Source: Leucobacter chinensis
GTDB taxonomy: Bacteria > Actinomycetota > Actinomycetes > Actinomycetales > Microbacteriaceae
Direction: 5' to 3'
Assembly (NCBI RefSeq): GCF_019049105.1
Contig: NZ_JAHQZR010000005.1
Location: 124,001 to 188,000, forward strand
DNA length: 64,000 nt
Part shown: positions 15,234-23,453 of the stretch, in pieces
Numbering within the stretch: position 1 is the first letter of the stretch
How the letters are laid out: every line of letters starts with the position of its first letter
Notes under the pieces: generated by a model
The model's input: the letters and a program-made list of their open reading frames with translations, nothing else
What the model was told of the DNA's origin: nothing
The model's database searches: none
Made by a program: the position numbers and the translations under genes

Positions 15234-16786
15234 TCACGGTGTATGGACGGGCTGAAAGAGACGGCGAAAATACTGTTCCTGGAATAGCCGGTCAGCTTGC
15301 ACGCCATGCTCGTGACACCCCCGAACGGCTGTTTCTTACATGGTATGAAGAACGGCTGAGCTACGGAGAAGCTGATGCCTTGGTGCGGGGTATCGCCGCC
15401 AGGCTCATCGCTGAGGACCTCGCAAACGGTCGTACTGGTCGTATCGTGATCTTTCTCGGGAATTGTCCTGCGGCAGTGATTGTGTGGATCGCGGCGCAGG
15501 CGGCTGGTCTCGTGCCCGTGACGCTCAACCGTGAGCACCGTGGAGAGGTGCTCACGGACGTTGTGACGCGCTCGGACCCTTCGGTTTTGGTCTGTGATGC
15601 TGAAGGATCTGAACTGCTCAGTGAGGCTGGTGTCTTCGCAGAGTATGCGGCGATGATCGTAGGGACCACCGGGATTCATGATGTTTCACTCCTTGTGACC
15701 CCAGAAGCGCTCGCGATTTCTTGTATTGAACCGGTGCCAGCGGCGGCACCAGCAACGGTGATGTTTAGTTCAGGGACCACGGGGCGTTCGAAAGGCGTAG
15801 TGATTCCGCACGGGATGTTTGACGCCGGGCCAGCACGTTTACAAGAAGCATGGTCAGTAACCGCTGATGATGTCTTTCACTGTTGGGTTCCCTGGTTTCA
15901 TGTTGCCGCTCAGCAGGATGTTTTTGCGCTCGCGATTCGTGCTGGCGCGTGTGTCGCTCTTGTAGAAGGATTCTCGCTTTCACGTTTCTGGGATCAGATA
16001 CGGCAGAGTGGCGCAACGGTTTTTGGAGGTTTCGTGACGGTACTCGAGATGCTCTATGCGCAGCCTCCGAGCCCGACAGATACCCAGCACCGGTTGCGAT
16101 TTGGCATTGCGGGGCATATTCCTGGCGCATTGAAAACTCGCTTTGAAAAGCGGTTCGGAGTTCCCATGGTCGACGCATATGGAATGTCAGAAGCAGAGCC
16201 GCTCACAATCCCAACGCTTGAACCTGCCGTTCCACTAGGGAGCGTTGGAAGGGAGAATCCTGATTTTGAGCTTGCGGTGCAAGACGAGTCAGGAGTGAAT
16301 GTTGCACCCGGGCAGGAAGGCCAGATCGTATTCAAGCCCGTTCGGCCGAACGTTATGATGCGTGAGTACCTCGATGACCCTGAGCGAAGCACAGCTGCTT
16401 GGCGTAACGGTTGGTTTCTTACCGGTGATCTTGGGTTTCTCGATAGCTCTGGCAACCTCTTCTACCGTGATCGTCTTTCAGAGTTCATTCGTGTGCGAGG
16501 TGAAAATGTTTCGCCGCAGGAGGTCGAATCAGTTTTGATGTCGCACCCCGAGATTCGTGAGGTTGCCGTGCTTGGTGTTGCCGCTGAGCTCGGAGAGCAC
16601 GATGTTGTTGCACTGATTGTGTCGAACAATAGCCTCGAGAGCGAAGAACTCCGCGAGTGGTGCAATGGGCGAATGGCGAAGTTCATGATTCCCAAATGCT
16701 TTATCGCTACCGACCGAATACCGAGAACCCCCACAAGCAAAGTACAACGAGCTGCTCTTGCAGCTTTGCTTGAACAGGCTTCATAA
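15230..16786 (+). CDS. Second acyl-CoA ligase (ANL superfamily)
   Basis: A 518-residue AMP-forming acyl-CoA ligase. Motifs: VMFSSGTTGRSKGVVIPHG (P-loop), YGMSEAEPL, GWFLTGDLGFLDSSGNLF, RVRGENVSPQEVES, and the catalytic Lys in PRTPTSKVQRAAL at the end. It is about as similar in motif style to the ligase domain at 10690 as to carnitine-CoA ligases, so the operon has two ligases that may act on two steps or two substrates. The GTG start overlaps the biotin carrier gene (GTGA). Confidence 0.88.
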   Translation: MITVYGRAERDGENTVPGIAGQLARHARDTPERLFLTWYEERLSYGEADALVRGIAARLIAEDLANGRTGRIVIFLGNCPAAVIVWIAAQAAGLVPVTLNREHRGEVLTDVVTRSDPSVLVCDAEGSELLSEAGVFAEYAAMIVGTTGIHDVSLLVTPEALAISCIEPVPAAAPATVMFSSGTTGRSKGVVIPHGMFDAGPARLQEAWSVTADDVFHCWVPWFHVAAQQDVFALAIRAGACVALVEGFSLSRFWDQIRQSGATVFGGFVTVLEMLYAQPPSPTDTQHRLRFGIAGHIPGALKTRFEKRFGVPMVDAYGMSEAEPLTIPTLEPAVPLGSVGRENPDFELAVQDESGVNVAPGQEGQIVFKPVRPNVMMREYLDDPERSTAAWRNGWFLTGDLGFLDSSGNLFYRDRLSEFIRVRGENVSPQEVESVLMSHPEIREVAVLGVAAELGEHDVVALIVSNNSLESEELREWCNGRMAKFMIPKCFIATDRIPRTPTSKVQRAALAALLEQAS

Positions 16787-16802
16787 AAGAGGAAGATGCA
16801 TC

Positions 16803-18146
16803 ATGTTCGAATCGCTACTCATTGCCAACCGAGGTGAGATTGCGGTGCGCATCATTCGCACCGCACAACGTCTAGGAATACGAACGATTGCGGTGTATTC
16901 AGAAGCAGACGCTGACGCTATGCACGTTCAGATCGCCGACGAAGCAGTTGGCATTGGGCCAGCTCCGATCCACCTTTCTTATGCGAGGAGTGAGCGCATT
17001 CTTGAGGCGGCACTCGCGACCGGGGCGGAGGCCATACATCCTGGGTACGGTTTGCTCTCTGAGAGTTCCGAATTCGCGAGGGCTGTGAAGAACGCAGGAC
17101 TGGTGTTTGTTGGGCCGACGCCTGAAACGATCGAAGCAATGGGCGATAAAGTAAACGCTCGATCACTCATGGCAGCACGGGGGGTGCCCATTGCCCATGG
17201 AAGTAAAACCCCACCAGCGACGACGGAAGAAGCATTGGAACAGGCACAGCTGATTGGGTACCCACTGATGTTGAAAGCTGCTGCCGGTGGCGGCGGTATC
17301 GGTATGGCGGCGATCAAGGGCCCAGAACAACTTGTCGCCGCCTTTGAAACAGCGTCTGAGCGTGCCAGCCGCGTTTTCGGTTCGCATAAACTCTTGTTAG
17401 AGAAACTTATTATGCCCGCTCGGCATATTGAGGTGCAGATTCTCGGTCTCACCGATGGCAGCGTCATCGCGTTGGGAGAGCGTGATTGTTCAGTACAGCG
17501 GCGGTTTCAGAAAGTTGTTGAAGAGACCCCGGCATGTGGCCTGGACGAAGAACAGCGTGAGGCCATACATCGGGCGGCGGTACGTGCGGGCGAGGCCATC
17601 GGGTACCAGGGAGCAGGGACAGTCGAGTTCTTGGTGAATGCCGAGAATGGGGAGTTCGCTTTCTTAGAGATGAACACAAGGTTGCAGGTCGAGCATCCGA
17701 TCACTGAACTCGTGACGGGGCTGGATCTCGTTGAACTTCAGTTGAGAATCGCTGCTGAAGAGCAACTTGATATTACTGAGGCTGCACCAAACGGGCATGC
17801 GATCGAGTTTCGGCTCTACGCTGAAGACCCCGTGCGAATGCTGCCCTCTCCTGGGCGTATTGATGAGTTGTTCGTTCCACGGCACGACTGGCTGAGAGTT
17901 GATGCAGGCTATAAGGCCGGTGACGAAGTGACCCCGTTCTATGATCCGCTTGTTGCAAAGATCTGCGTTTGGGGTGAGACGCGGGCTGAAGCTCTTGACC
18001 GTGCAAATACTGCACTCGCTGAGATCGCTGTGAACCCATTGCTTACCAACCTCCCATTACTGCACAGCATCGCTTGTAGCACTGCCTTTGTGGCCGGCAG
18101 CTACGATACGGGCCTTCTTTCATCAGGCGAGATAGCGCCGCTGTGA
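16803..18146 (+). CDS. Biotin carboxylase subunit
   Basis: A 447-residue ATP-grasp enzyme that carboxylates the biotin carrier with bicarbonate and ATP. Order: MFESLLIANRGEIAVRIIRT start, IHPGYGLLSES, the Gly-rich loop AAAGGGGIGM near residue 162, HIEVQILG, ERDCSVQRRFQKVVEE and EMNTRLQVEHPITELVTG. Length equals that of stand-alone AccC proteins. ATG 16803 lies 8 bases after GAGGA; the longer frame from 16758 overlaps the ligase and is not preferred. Last gene of the operon. Confidence 0.92.
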   Translation: MFESLLIANRGEIAVRIIRTAQRLGIRTIAVYSEADADAMHVQIADEAVGIGPAPIHLSYARSERILEAALATGAEAIHPGYGLLSESSEFARAVKNAGLVFVGPTPETIEAMGDKVNARSLMAARGVPIAHGSKTPPATTEEALEQAQLIGYPLMLKAAAGGGGIGMAAIKGPEQLVAAFETASERASRVFGSHKLLLEKLIMPARHIEVQILGLTDGSVIALGERDCSVQRRFQKVVEETPACGLDEEQREAIHRAAVRAGEAIGYQGAGTVEFLVNAENGEFAFLEMNTRLQVEHPITELVTGLDLVELQLRIAAEEQLDITEAAPNGHAIEFRLYAEDPVRMLPSPGRIDELFVPRHDWLRVDAGYKAGDEVTPFYDPLVAKICVWGETRAEALDRANTALAEIAVNPLLTNLPLLHSIACSTAFVAGSYDTGLLSSGEIAPL

Positions 18147-18149
18147 ACG

Positions 18150-18165
18150 CGGTCTCAGAAGAAAC
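18150..18165 (+). repeat. Direct repeat copy 1 (CGGTCTCAGAAGAAAC)
   Basis: An exact 16-base copy of 18386-18401. The pair encloses the terminator region behind the biotin carboxylase gene. Confidence 0.6.
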
Positions 18166-18300
18166 TTTGCGCTACCGCGTCAGAATCTGCGGTGAAGGGG
18201 TGTCTCTATAAGTGCAGGCGGGTAAACCCCCAAAAAACCTACTCTGTTCTGCACGGCATGCACGAAGCGTATGAACGTTGTTCCGATGCGGTGTTGCCAC

Positions 18301-18347
18301 GGCCTGCTCGCGACCCAATTCCCCCTAAAAGCGAGCAGGCCTTCTTT
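18301..18347 (+). terminator. Intrinsic terminator of the carboxylase operon
   Basis: GGCCTGCTCGC (18301-18311) pairs with GCGAGCAGGCC (18331-18341), an 11-bp perfect stem, followed by TTCTTT. It lies 155 bases after the last stop. Confidence 0.85.
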
Positions 18348-18385
18348 GTGTTCATGCAGTGCGCGGAATTGCTCATGAAGATCGC

Positions 18386-18401
18386 CGGTCTCAGAAGAAA
18401 C
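18386..18401 (+). repeat. Direct repeat copy 2 (CGGTCTCAGAAGAAAC)
   Basis: Second exact copy, 236 bases after the first. No coding sense is seen in the interval; a small duplication or remnant of a deletion is the simplest reading. Confidence 0.6.
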
Positions 18402-18617
18402 GCTGTGGGGTAAGACAGCACCGTTGCCCAACGCTCCCCAACACCACCCCAACGGTTTCCCAACGCAAAGCCCCGTCATATGGCCGGTGTGCTGGCGCTC
18501 GCAGGCCTTTAGATTTGCTTCCTAGGGGAGGGCCCTCTGTCACGTTTCTGATCGTGGCATGAAGCCCTTGCGGCCAACCGCCATCGGTTGGTTCGCGAAC
18601 AATAGGGGAGGAAACGC
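18402..18617. other. Leader region of the surface locus
   Basis: Gene-free. It contains several CCCAAC repeats (18427-18465) and ends with GGGGAGG before the GTG of the VWA gene; a promoter is expected here but cannot be assigned. Confidence 0.45.
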
Positions 18618-20759
18618 GTGACCGATCGTAGAGTTACCGAGGCGCGACAGGCGAAGCATGCGACGAAGCAGTCGCGCATGATGCGCGGCCTCGCAGCGAT
18701 AAGCGCTGTGTTGCTCTTTGGTGCGCTGGGGCAGAGCGCTGCGATAGCGCTCGAAGGAAGTGAGGCCGAGGGCGAACAGCAATGGGTAGAGACCTCAACT
18801 GAGCAGCAACCTTCACCCGAAGCAGACACTGGTGAGATCGACGCTCCTGGCAACGTTGATGTTGGGGGTGAACCTGGGGCCGGGGTCGGTGCTGAACCCG
18901 ATGCGATGAACGAGCCGGGTGAGCCTGCCACTGAACCAGAAGCCGAAGACCCTCCTCAGCAGGCGATTCAACCCTTTGCCGTTCCCCCAGCCAGCGGCAA
19001 TACCGCGGTGATTACCGTCAAGGTCGGCGGTGACCGGCAGGGTTCGGGCCGTACCGGCGTTGACGGAGTGAGGTTGCGTCTGAACACGGGCACGAAGGCA
19101 TCGTCGCTTACCCCCGTGGCTGAGCCCTGGGCCACATGCGTTTCAGATGCGCAGGGCGATTGCTCGTTTGTTGTTCCAGAGACCCAGCCTCAGGTCAGGA
19201 GCTGCACCGACTGGGTCGTGTGGGGAGTGATCTGTAAAAAGTGGCGTGTAGACCAGGCTCAGGGCGTGAATTATGACAAACGCTTTTGGGTTGCGGCTGA
19301 GGCTGCACCTGAAGACTGGTATGTGAACCCAGCTCTTGAGACGGGGAGTGGCAATGGTGTCAGCTCTCATTATGTCTTTCAAACAGGTAAGCAATTGAGA
19401 CAAGGCAACACCTACGCCTCTGGGAGCACGTTTATGGGCAACGACTCGGGAGGGTCTTGGGCCGTCTCACGCTCGAACCCTCGGTTGCAGCCCACTTGCC
19501 AGGCAACCCTTAATGTTGCGCTGGTGCTTGACCTCTCAGGGTCAATGGGCGACAACAAAAGTCAAGGCCTCAACACCTTGAAAGCCTCTGCGAATCGTAT
19601 GGTCCAGGCGCTGAAAGGAACAGGTTCATCGGTTGCGATCTTTACGTATTCCGATACAGCACCCGCATCGAACAATGCAGACCTAGCGCTTACGAAGATT
19701 GATCAGGGTCAAAACTTCCAGACCATCACCAACAAGATCAACTCGTATACCGCTGGCGGCGGTACAAACTGGGACGCCGGTATTTATCGTGCTGCTGAGA
19801 GCTCCACAACGTTCGATCTTGCGATCATGGTGACCGATGGCATGCCTACGTTTTACGGGGCTGGTAGCAACAGCGGTAGTGGCACTACCACGTACTTTAT
19901 TGATGTTGAACGAGCCATTTTCGCGGCTAATGCGCTCAAAGCCAAGGGCACCCGTGTGGTTGCGATTGGCGCGGGCAGCGGCGCGAAGGGCAGCGCGGGT
20001 AATCTGCGCGCCGTTTCTGGGGTGAATTCCTATTCGGCCGGATCAAGTTTTAACGGTGCCGATTACTTCCAGTCTGACTGGCAGGAGCTCGCCGCTCAGC
20101 TCGAAGGGCTTGCCCTGGGCGCTACCTGCCAAGCGAGCGTCGAGATCACCAAACTCACCAAGCCGTATGGTGCGGCAGAAGCGAGCAGTGGCGGATCAGG
20201 CTGGTCGTTTGCTGCGGCAGCGAGCGGAGCCGTGCTGAAAAGCCCGGCGCAGCAGAACACGAATGCTGAGGGCAAGGTTTCGTATGCGCTCGAGTTCGAC
20301 TCACCGAATGCGGCCGGTGCAGAGGTCTCGGTTCACGAAGAGATGAATGCTACGCAGGTTTCACAGGGATGGAAGCTTGCGGGTCTCAGCTGCTCGATCA
20401 ACGACAAGCCCACGAACCCGCAGAGTCTGGACAAAGCCACGCTCTTGGTTGGTCCCGGCGACACCGTGAAGTGCACGTTCGTCAACGAGCAGACGCTCGC
20501 ATCGAGCATCCTGCTTGAAAAGAAGGCTTGGACAGCGGCTGATCACAAAACCGAGATCGCGGCCGGTACGAACGTCGCTTCGGGCACCACGGTGCACTGG
20601 AGCTACCGTGTGACGAACACTGGGCAAACCACGCTTCGAGACGTTCGAGTCGAAGACGACCAGCTGGCATTTGCGGCGGTGGTATGCCCTGAAACCACGT
20701 TGGCCCCGGGAGCATCCACGACCTGCCTCGCATCAGGCCTGGTAACTGCGCTGCCCTGA
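18618..20759 (+). CDS. Secreted von Willebrand factor A domain protein
   Basis: A 713-residue exported protein. A signal segment lies at about 20-45 (GLAAISAVLLFGALGQSAAIA), then a low-complexity Glu/Pro linker to about 120. A VWA domain follows with a full MIDAS: DLSGSMG near residue 305, GGGTNWDAG and VTDGMPTFYG. After it come a SpaA-like region and a Cys-containing DUF11/DUF7507-like repeat (HWSYRVTNTGQTTLRDVRVE). It resembles adhesive tip proteins of Gram-positive surface fibres. It ends inside the last repeat (GLVTALP) with no LPXTG signal, so it may be truncated. GTG start has GGGGAGG. First gene of the SipW locus. Confidence 0.82.
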   Translation: MTDRRVTEARQAKHATKQSRMMRGLAAISAVLLFGALGQSAAIALEGSEAEGEQQWVETSTEQQPSPEADTGEIDAPGNVDVGGEPGAGVGAEPDAMNEPGEPATEPEAEDPPQQAIQPFAVPPASGNTAVITVKVGGDRQGSGRTGVDGVRLRLNTGTKASSLTPVAEPWATCVSDAQGDCSFVVPETQPQVRSCTDWVVWGVICKKWRVDQAQGVNYDKRFWVAAEAAPEDWYVNPALETGSGNGVSSHYVFQTGKQLRQGNTYASGSTFMGNDSGGSWAVSRSNPRLQPTCQATLNVALVLDLSGSMGDNKSQGLNTLKASANRMVQALKGTGSSVAIFTYSDTAPASNNADLALTKIDQGQNFQTITNKINSYTAGGGTNWDAGIYRAAESSTTFDLAIMVTDGMPTFYGAGSNSGSGTTTYFIDVERAIFAANALKAKGTRVVAIGAGSGAKGSAGNLRAVSGVNSYSAGSSFNGADYFQSDWQELAAQLEGLALGATCQASVEITKLTKPYGAAEASSGGSGWSFAAAASGAVLKSPAQQNTNAEGKVSYALEFDSPNAAGAEVSVHEEMNATQVSQGWKLAGLSCSINDKPTNPQSLDKATLLVGPGDTVKCTFVNEQTLASSILLEKKAWTAADHKTEIAAGTNVASGTTVHWSYRVTNTGQTTLRDVRVEDDQLAFAAVVCPETTLAPGASTTCLASGLVTALP

Positions 20760-20829
20760 TGCGGCACGTGCGTTCAAGAACCATCACTAGCCACTCCAAT
20801 CATCACAGAACGAAAGACCAGGAGAAATC

Positions 20830-21432
20830 ATGAAAAAGACCACAACCGGTTTTATCGCCGGGGCCGCCGGCGCAGCGCTGCTTCTTGGCGGCTCAACCTT
20901 CGCGCTCTGGAGCGACAGCGTCCAGGCCCCGGGTGGTGAGATTCAGTCGGGTAACCTCGAGGTTGCTGTCACCGGCTCACAGTGGAACGACATCTCAGCC
21001 GGTGGCGACACGGGGCGCGAGATTACCCTCGCTGACTTTAAGGTCGTTCCCGGCGACACCATCGAGGGATCATTCGATGTTGATCTCGCGCTGCAGGGTG
21101 ACAACCTCGCAGCAGAGCTGCGCCTTGCAGGCGGGCAGGCATTCAGTGGCGCGCTCGCCGCGGGGTTCATCGACGTGAGCTACTCGGTTGAAGATGCGGC
21201 GGGCAACGAGGTGCTTTCGGGCAACAGCTCGGGCGTTAACCTCGACCTCGTCTCGCTGAAGAACCGGGCGCCGGGCAACGCGGTTGCGGTTCCTGCATCG
21301 ATCGATGGCACTGCAGACCTCACGGTCAAGGTTGCTGTGACGTTCAACGCAGAGACAAAAGATCGCGATCTCGTAGAGGCAGCAGCCGCACTCGAGACTT
21401 CGGCGATCGAGCTCGTGCAGGTTCGTCAGTAG
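20830..21432 (+). CDS. Alternate-type signal peptide protein (TasA-like)
   Basis: A 200-residue secreted protein with the alternate signal peptide: KKTTTGFIAGAAGAALLLGG then STFALWSDSV, the T-x-A-L-W motif processed by SipW-type peptidases. The mature part is a beta sandwich with GGEIQSGNLEVAV and DVDLALQGDNLAAELRLAGG, the layout of TasA/CalY-like fibre subunits. AGGAG precedes ATG. It stands directly before the peptidase gene, as in the Bacillus sipW-tasA locus. Fibre formation is inference. Confidence 0.82.
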   Translation: MKKTTTGFIAGAAGAALLLGGSTFALWSDSVQAPGGEIQSGNLEVAVTGSQWNDISAGGDTGREITLADFKVVPGDTIEGSFDVDLALQGDNLAAELRLAGGQAFSGALAAGFIDVSYSVEDAAGNEVLSGNSSGVNLDLVSLKNRAPGNAVAVPASIDGTADLTVKVAVTFNAETKDRDLVEAAAALETSAIELVQVRQ

Positions 21433-21442
21433 AGTGTGCTGA

Positions 21443-21481
21443 GTTCTCGAGGGCGCGGTAAGAACCCGCGCCCTCGAGAAC
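21443..21481 (+). terminator. Strong 16-bp hairpin between TasA-like and SipW genes
   Basis: GTTCTCGAGGGCGCGG pairs with CCGCGCCCTCGAGAAC around a 7-base loop; all 16 pairs are perfect. No T run follows, so it may act as an mRNA end-protecting or attenuating element that leaves the subunit mRNA more abundant than that of the peptidase. Confidence 0.6.
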
Positions 21482-21497
21482 GCTTCGATACGAAAGC

Positions 21498-22109
21498 ATG
21501 ATCATGGCAACGAAGAGCGTGAGAGAGCAGGAGCCCGGGGTGTGGCGTTCGATGCTGAAAGGCATCGGTTTCGTCATGCTCGTACTCTGCCTCGGCATTG
21601 CTCTCGCGATAGGGGCCGTGCCGCGTGCGCTCGGCGGCGCCGCACTGACGGTGCTCACCGGTTCGATGCAACCGACGTATGCTCCTGGAGACATGGTGGT
21701 TGCCACGCCTCAGGAGCAGTATGCCATTGGCGACGTTGTCGTGTTTCAGCCGGTGTCAGGCGATCCAACCCTCGTGACGCACCGTGTTGTTGCGGTGCGT
21801 GCGAGTGCTGATGGGGCGCAATACGTGACTCGGGGCGACGCCAACACCCGAGACGACGATCCCATTGTGGCGGCTCAGGTTATGGGCAAAGTACGGTACC
21901 ACGTACCGTACATCGGTCACCTTGCTTCGTTCCTCGGGCAACACCGGCTCACGCTGCTGTACGGTGCTGGCGCGCTGCTCTTCGGCTATGGAGCCGTCAC
22001 ACTCAGCCTCGCAGCCGCGAGTAAGCGCCGCAATGCCGGCCCTGACGAACTCGCCCAGCAAGAAGACGACAGCGCGCTTGCGCGCGATCCACAACATTTT
22101 GGAGGATGA
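21498..22109 (+). CDS. SipW-type signal peptidase I
   Basis: A 203-residue membrane serine peptidase of the ER/archaeal type (SipW). Catalytic Ser is in VLTGSMQPTYAPGDMVVA near residue 57 and the His in VTHRVV near 96, where bacterial LepB would have Lys; a later Asp-rich GDANTRDDDP completes the set. Two membrane helices flank the domain. It should cleave the TxALW signal peptides of the three neighbours. ATG 21498 or 21504 are both possible; the first is given. Confidence 0.9.
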   Translation: MIMATKSVREQEPGVWRSMLKGIGFVMLVLCLGIALAIGAVPRALGGAALTVLTGSMQPTYAPGDMVVATPQEQYAIGDVVVFQPVSGDPTLVTHRVVAVRASADGAQYVTRGDANTRDDDPIVAAQVMGKVRYHVPYIGHLASFLGQHRLTLLYGAGALLFGYGAVTLSLAAASKRRNAGPDELAQQEDDSALARDPQHFGG

Positions 22110-22110
22110 C

Positions 22111-22710
22111 GTGGGAAGAAAGCGAACATGGCCACTGCCCGCCATCGCGGCGGCGGCGCTCATCGCGGGTGCCTGCACGACCGGGGCGACGACTGCTCTC
22201 TGGGGGTCGGCTGGTGTGGCTCCCGGAACGGTTGTGACCTCTGGAAACCTGAAGGTGAAGCCTACGGCTCCAGTATGGTCAGAGACTTCGAGCGATGTCG
22301 CTACACCGCAAACCGGGATCGACCCAGCGACGTTCTTGGTGCGAAAGGGCGACACACTGCATGCCTCTTACCGGTTTGACTTTGAACTGCAGGGCGACAA
22401 TATGGTTGCTGAGGCGCGGCTCACTTGGCCCGATGACCTCGTGCTTCCTGACGGCGTCACCGCGACGTACCGGGCAAGCTCCTTAACAGGCCCGATCTTT
22501 TTGACGCCTCCGACCGCCGTTGGCACAGCGCCCCTCTCAATGCCCGTGATCAAGAGTGATTATGAGGATAGCGTCAAGTATTTCCTTGTGAAGCTTGACG
22601 TGAAGTTTGATGGGATCGACGACCGCACGGTTGACATGAGTGAAGAACAGCAGAAGGTTTTGGACGCTGTCACTTCGTTTGAGCTCGAGCTGAATCAGAT
22701 TCGAAGGTGA
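22111..22710 (+). CDS. Alternate-type signal peptide protein 2
   Basis: A 199-residue secreted protein that starts at GTG 22111 with GGAGG eight bases before, right after the peptidase stop. Signal: PAIAAAALIAGACTTGAT then TALWGSAG, again T-x-A-L-W. The mature part matches the TasA-like subunit at 20830 in layout: VVTSGNLKVKP, then SYRFDFELQGDNMVAEARLT. It is likely a paralogous subunit. Open frame upstream of the GTG is shadow. Confidence 0.82.
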   Translation: MGRKRTWPLPAIAAAALIAGACTTGATTALWGSAGVAPGTVVTSGNLKVKPTAPVWSETSSDVATPQTGIDPATFLVRKGDTLHASYRFDFELQGDNMVAEARLTWPDDLVLPDGVTATYRASSLTGPIFLTPPTAVGTAPLSMPVIKSDYEDSVKYFLVKLDVKFDGIDDRTVDMSEEQQKVLDAVTSFELELNQIRR

Positions 22711-22721
22711 GGAGGCCGATC

Positions 22722-23453
22722 ATGAGAAACGAAACGGTTCGGCGGGCAGTCCCGCTGAAAGCATTGACCGTCGCGGCGGTATCGTTCTGCGCGGGCGTCG
22801 CCATTGTTGGTGGAGCGACGGCGGCACTCTGGAATCACAGTGCAACGGCTGACATCAAGGTCGGCGAAGGAGTCCAAGGGTTTGCCGCGGGGCACGCAGG
22901 CGCGGTCTCGCAGGCGACGGGCTCGAGCATTGACGTGCCGATCGGAGCCGACGCGGTGACGCGCTTGATCGCCGATGGGTCGGTAGCGATCCCCTTTGAA
23001 ACGCAGTCACTGAGCCAGGGCAATAAAGGCCTTCGGTATACGCTCGCCAGCCCAGATTGGGGCGACGGTGCCTTAGGGCACTCAGCATCAAGCGTGTTCA
23101 AGGTGGCCGATGCGGCATCGTGCACGGTCGAGGCTGCGGTGACGACGACGGCGACGCCGATGAACGCCGCTGGCGATCAAGTCACCTCAACGCCGGTGAG
23201 CGCCGACTATTCGACGAGTGAGCAGGCAACAACCGAGTTCTGGTGCTTCGTTGCGACCCTCGATGAGCCTGAAGAGGTCGGCTCGTATACCAACACCGCG
23301 ACAGTTGCCGCGGTTGATGATGCAAACCTCGCCGTTACCGACACTGACGAATGGTCGGCGAGGGTTCTCGAATCGTTTGACGTGGGCAATGAGCCAGAGC
23401 GTGTGCTGACCTTCAGCTACGAAACCTTTAGGCCAGGGCAGGAGACCCCATGA
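22722..23453 (+). CDS. Alternate-type signal peptide protein 3
   Basis: A 243-residue secreted protein. ATG 22722 has GAGGAGG seven bases upstream. Signal: KALTVAAVSFCAGVAIVGGA then TAALWNHSA (T-x-A-L-W). The mature part differs from the other two: it has ASCTVEAAVTTTATP and FWCFVATL with two Cys that could form a disulfide, and a beta-rich DUF11-like fold. Its end overlaps the next start (ATGA). Confidence 0.8.
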   Translation: MRNETVRRAVPLKALTVAAVSFCAGVAIVGGATAALWNHSATADIKVGEGVQGFAAGHAGAVSQATGSSIDVPIGADAVTRLIADGSVAIPFETQSLSQGNKGLRYTLASPDWGDGALGHSASSVFKVADAASCTVEAAVTTTATPMNAAGDQVTSTPVSADYSTSEQATTEFWCFVATLDEPEEVGSYTNTATVAAVDDANLAVTDTDEWSARVLESFDVGNEPERVLTFSYETFRPGQETP

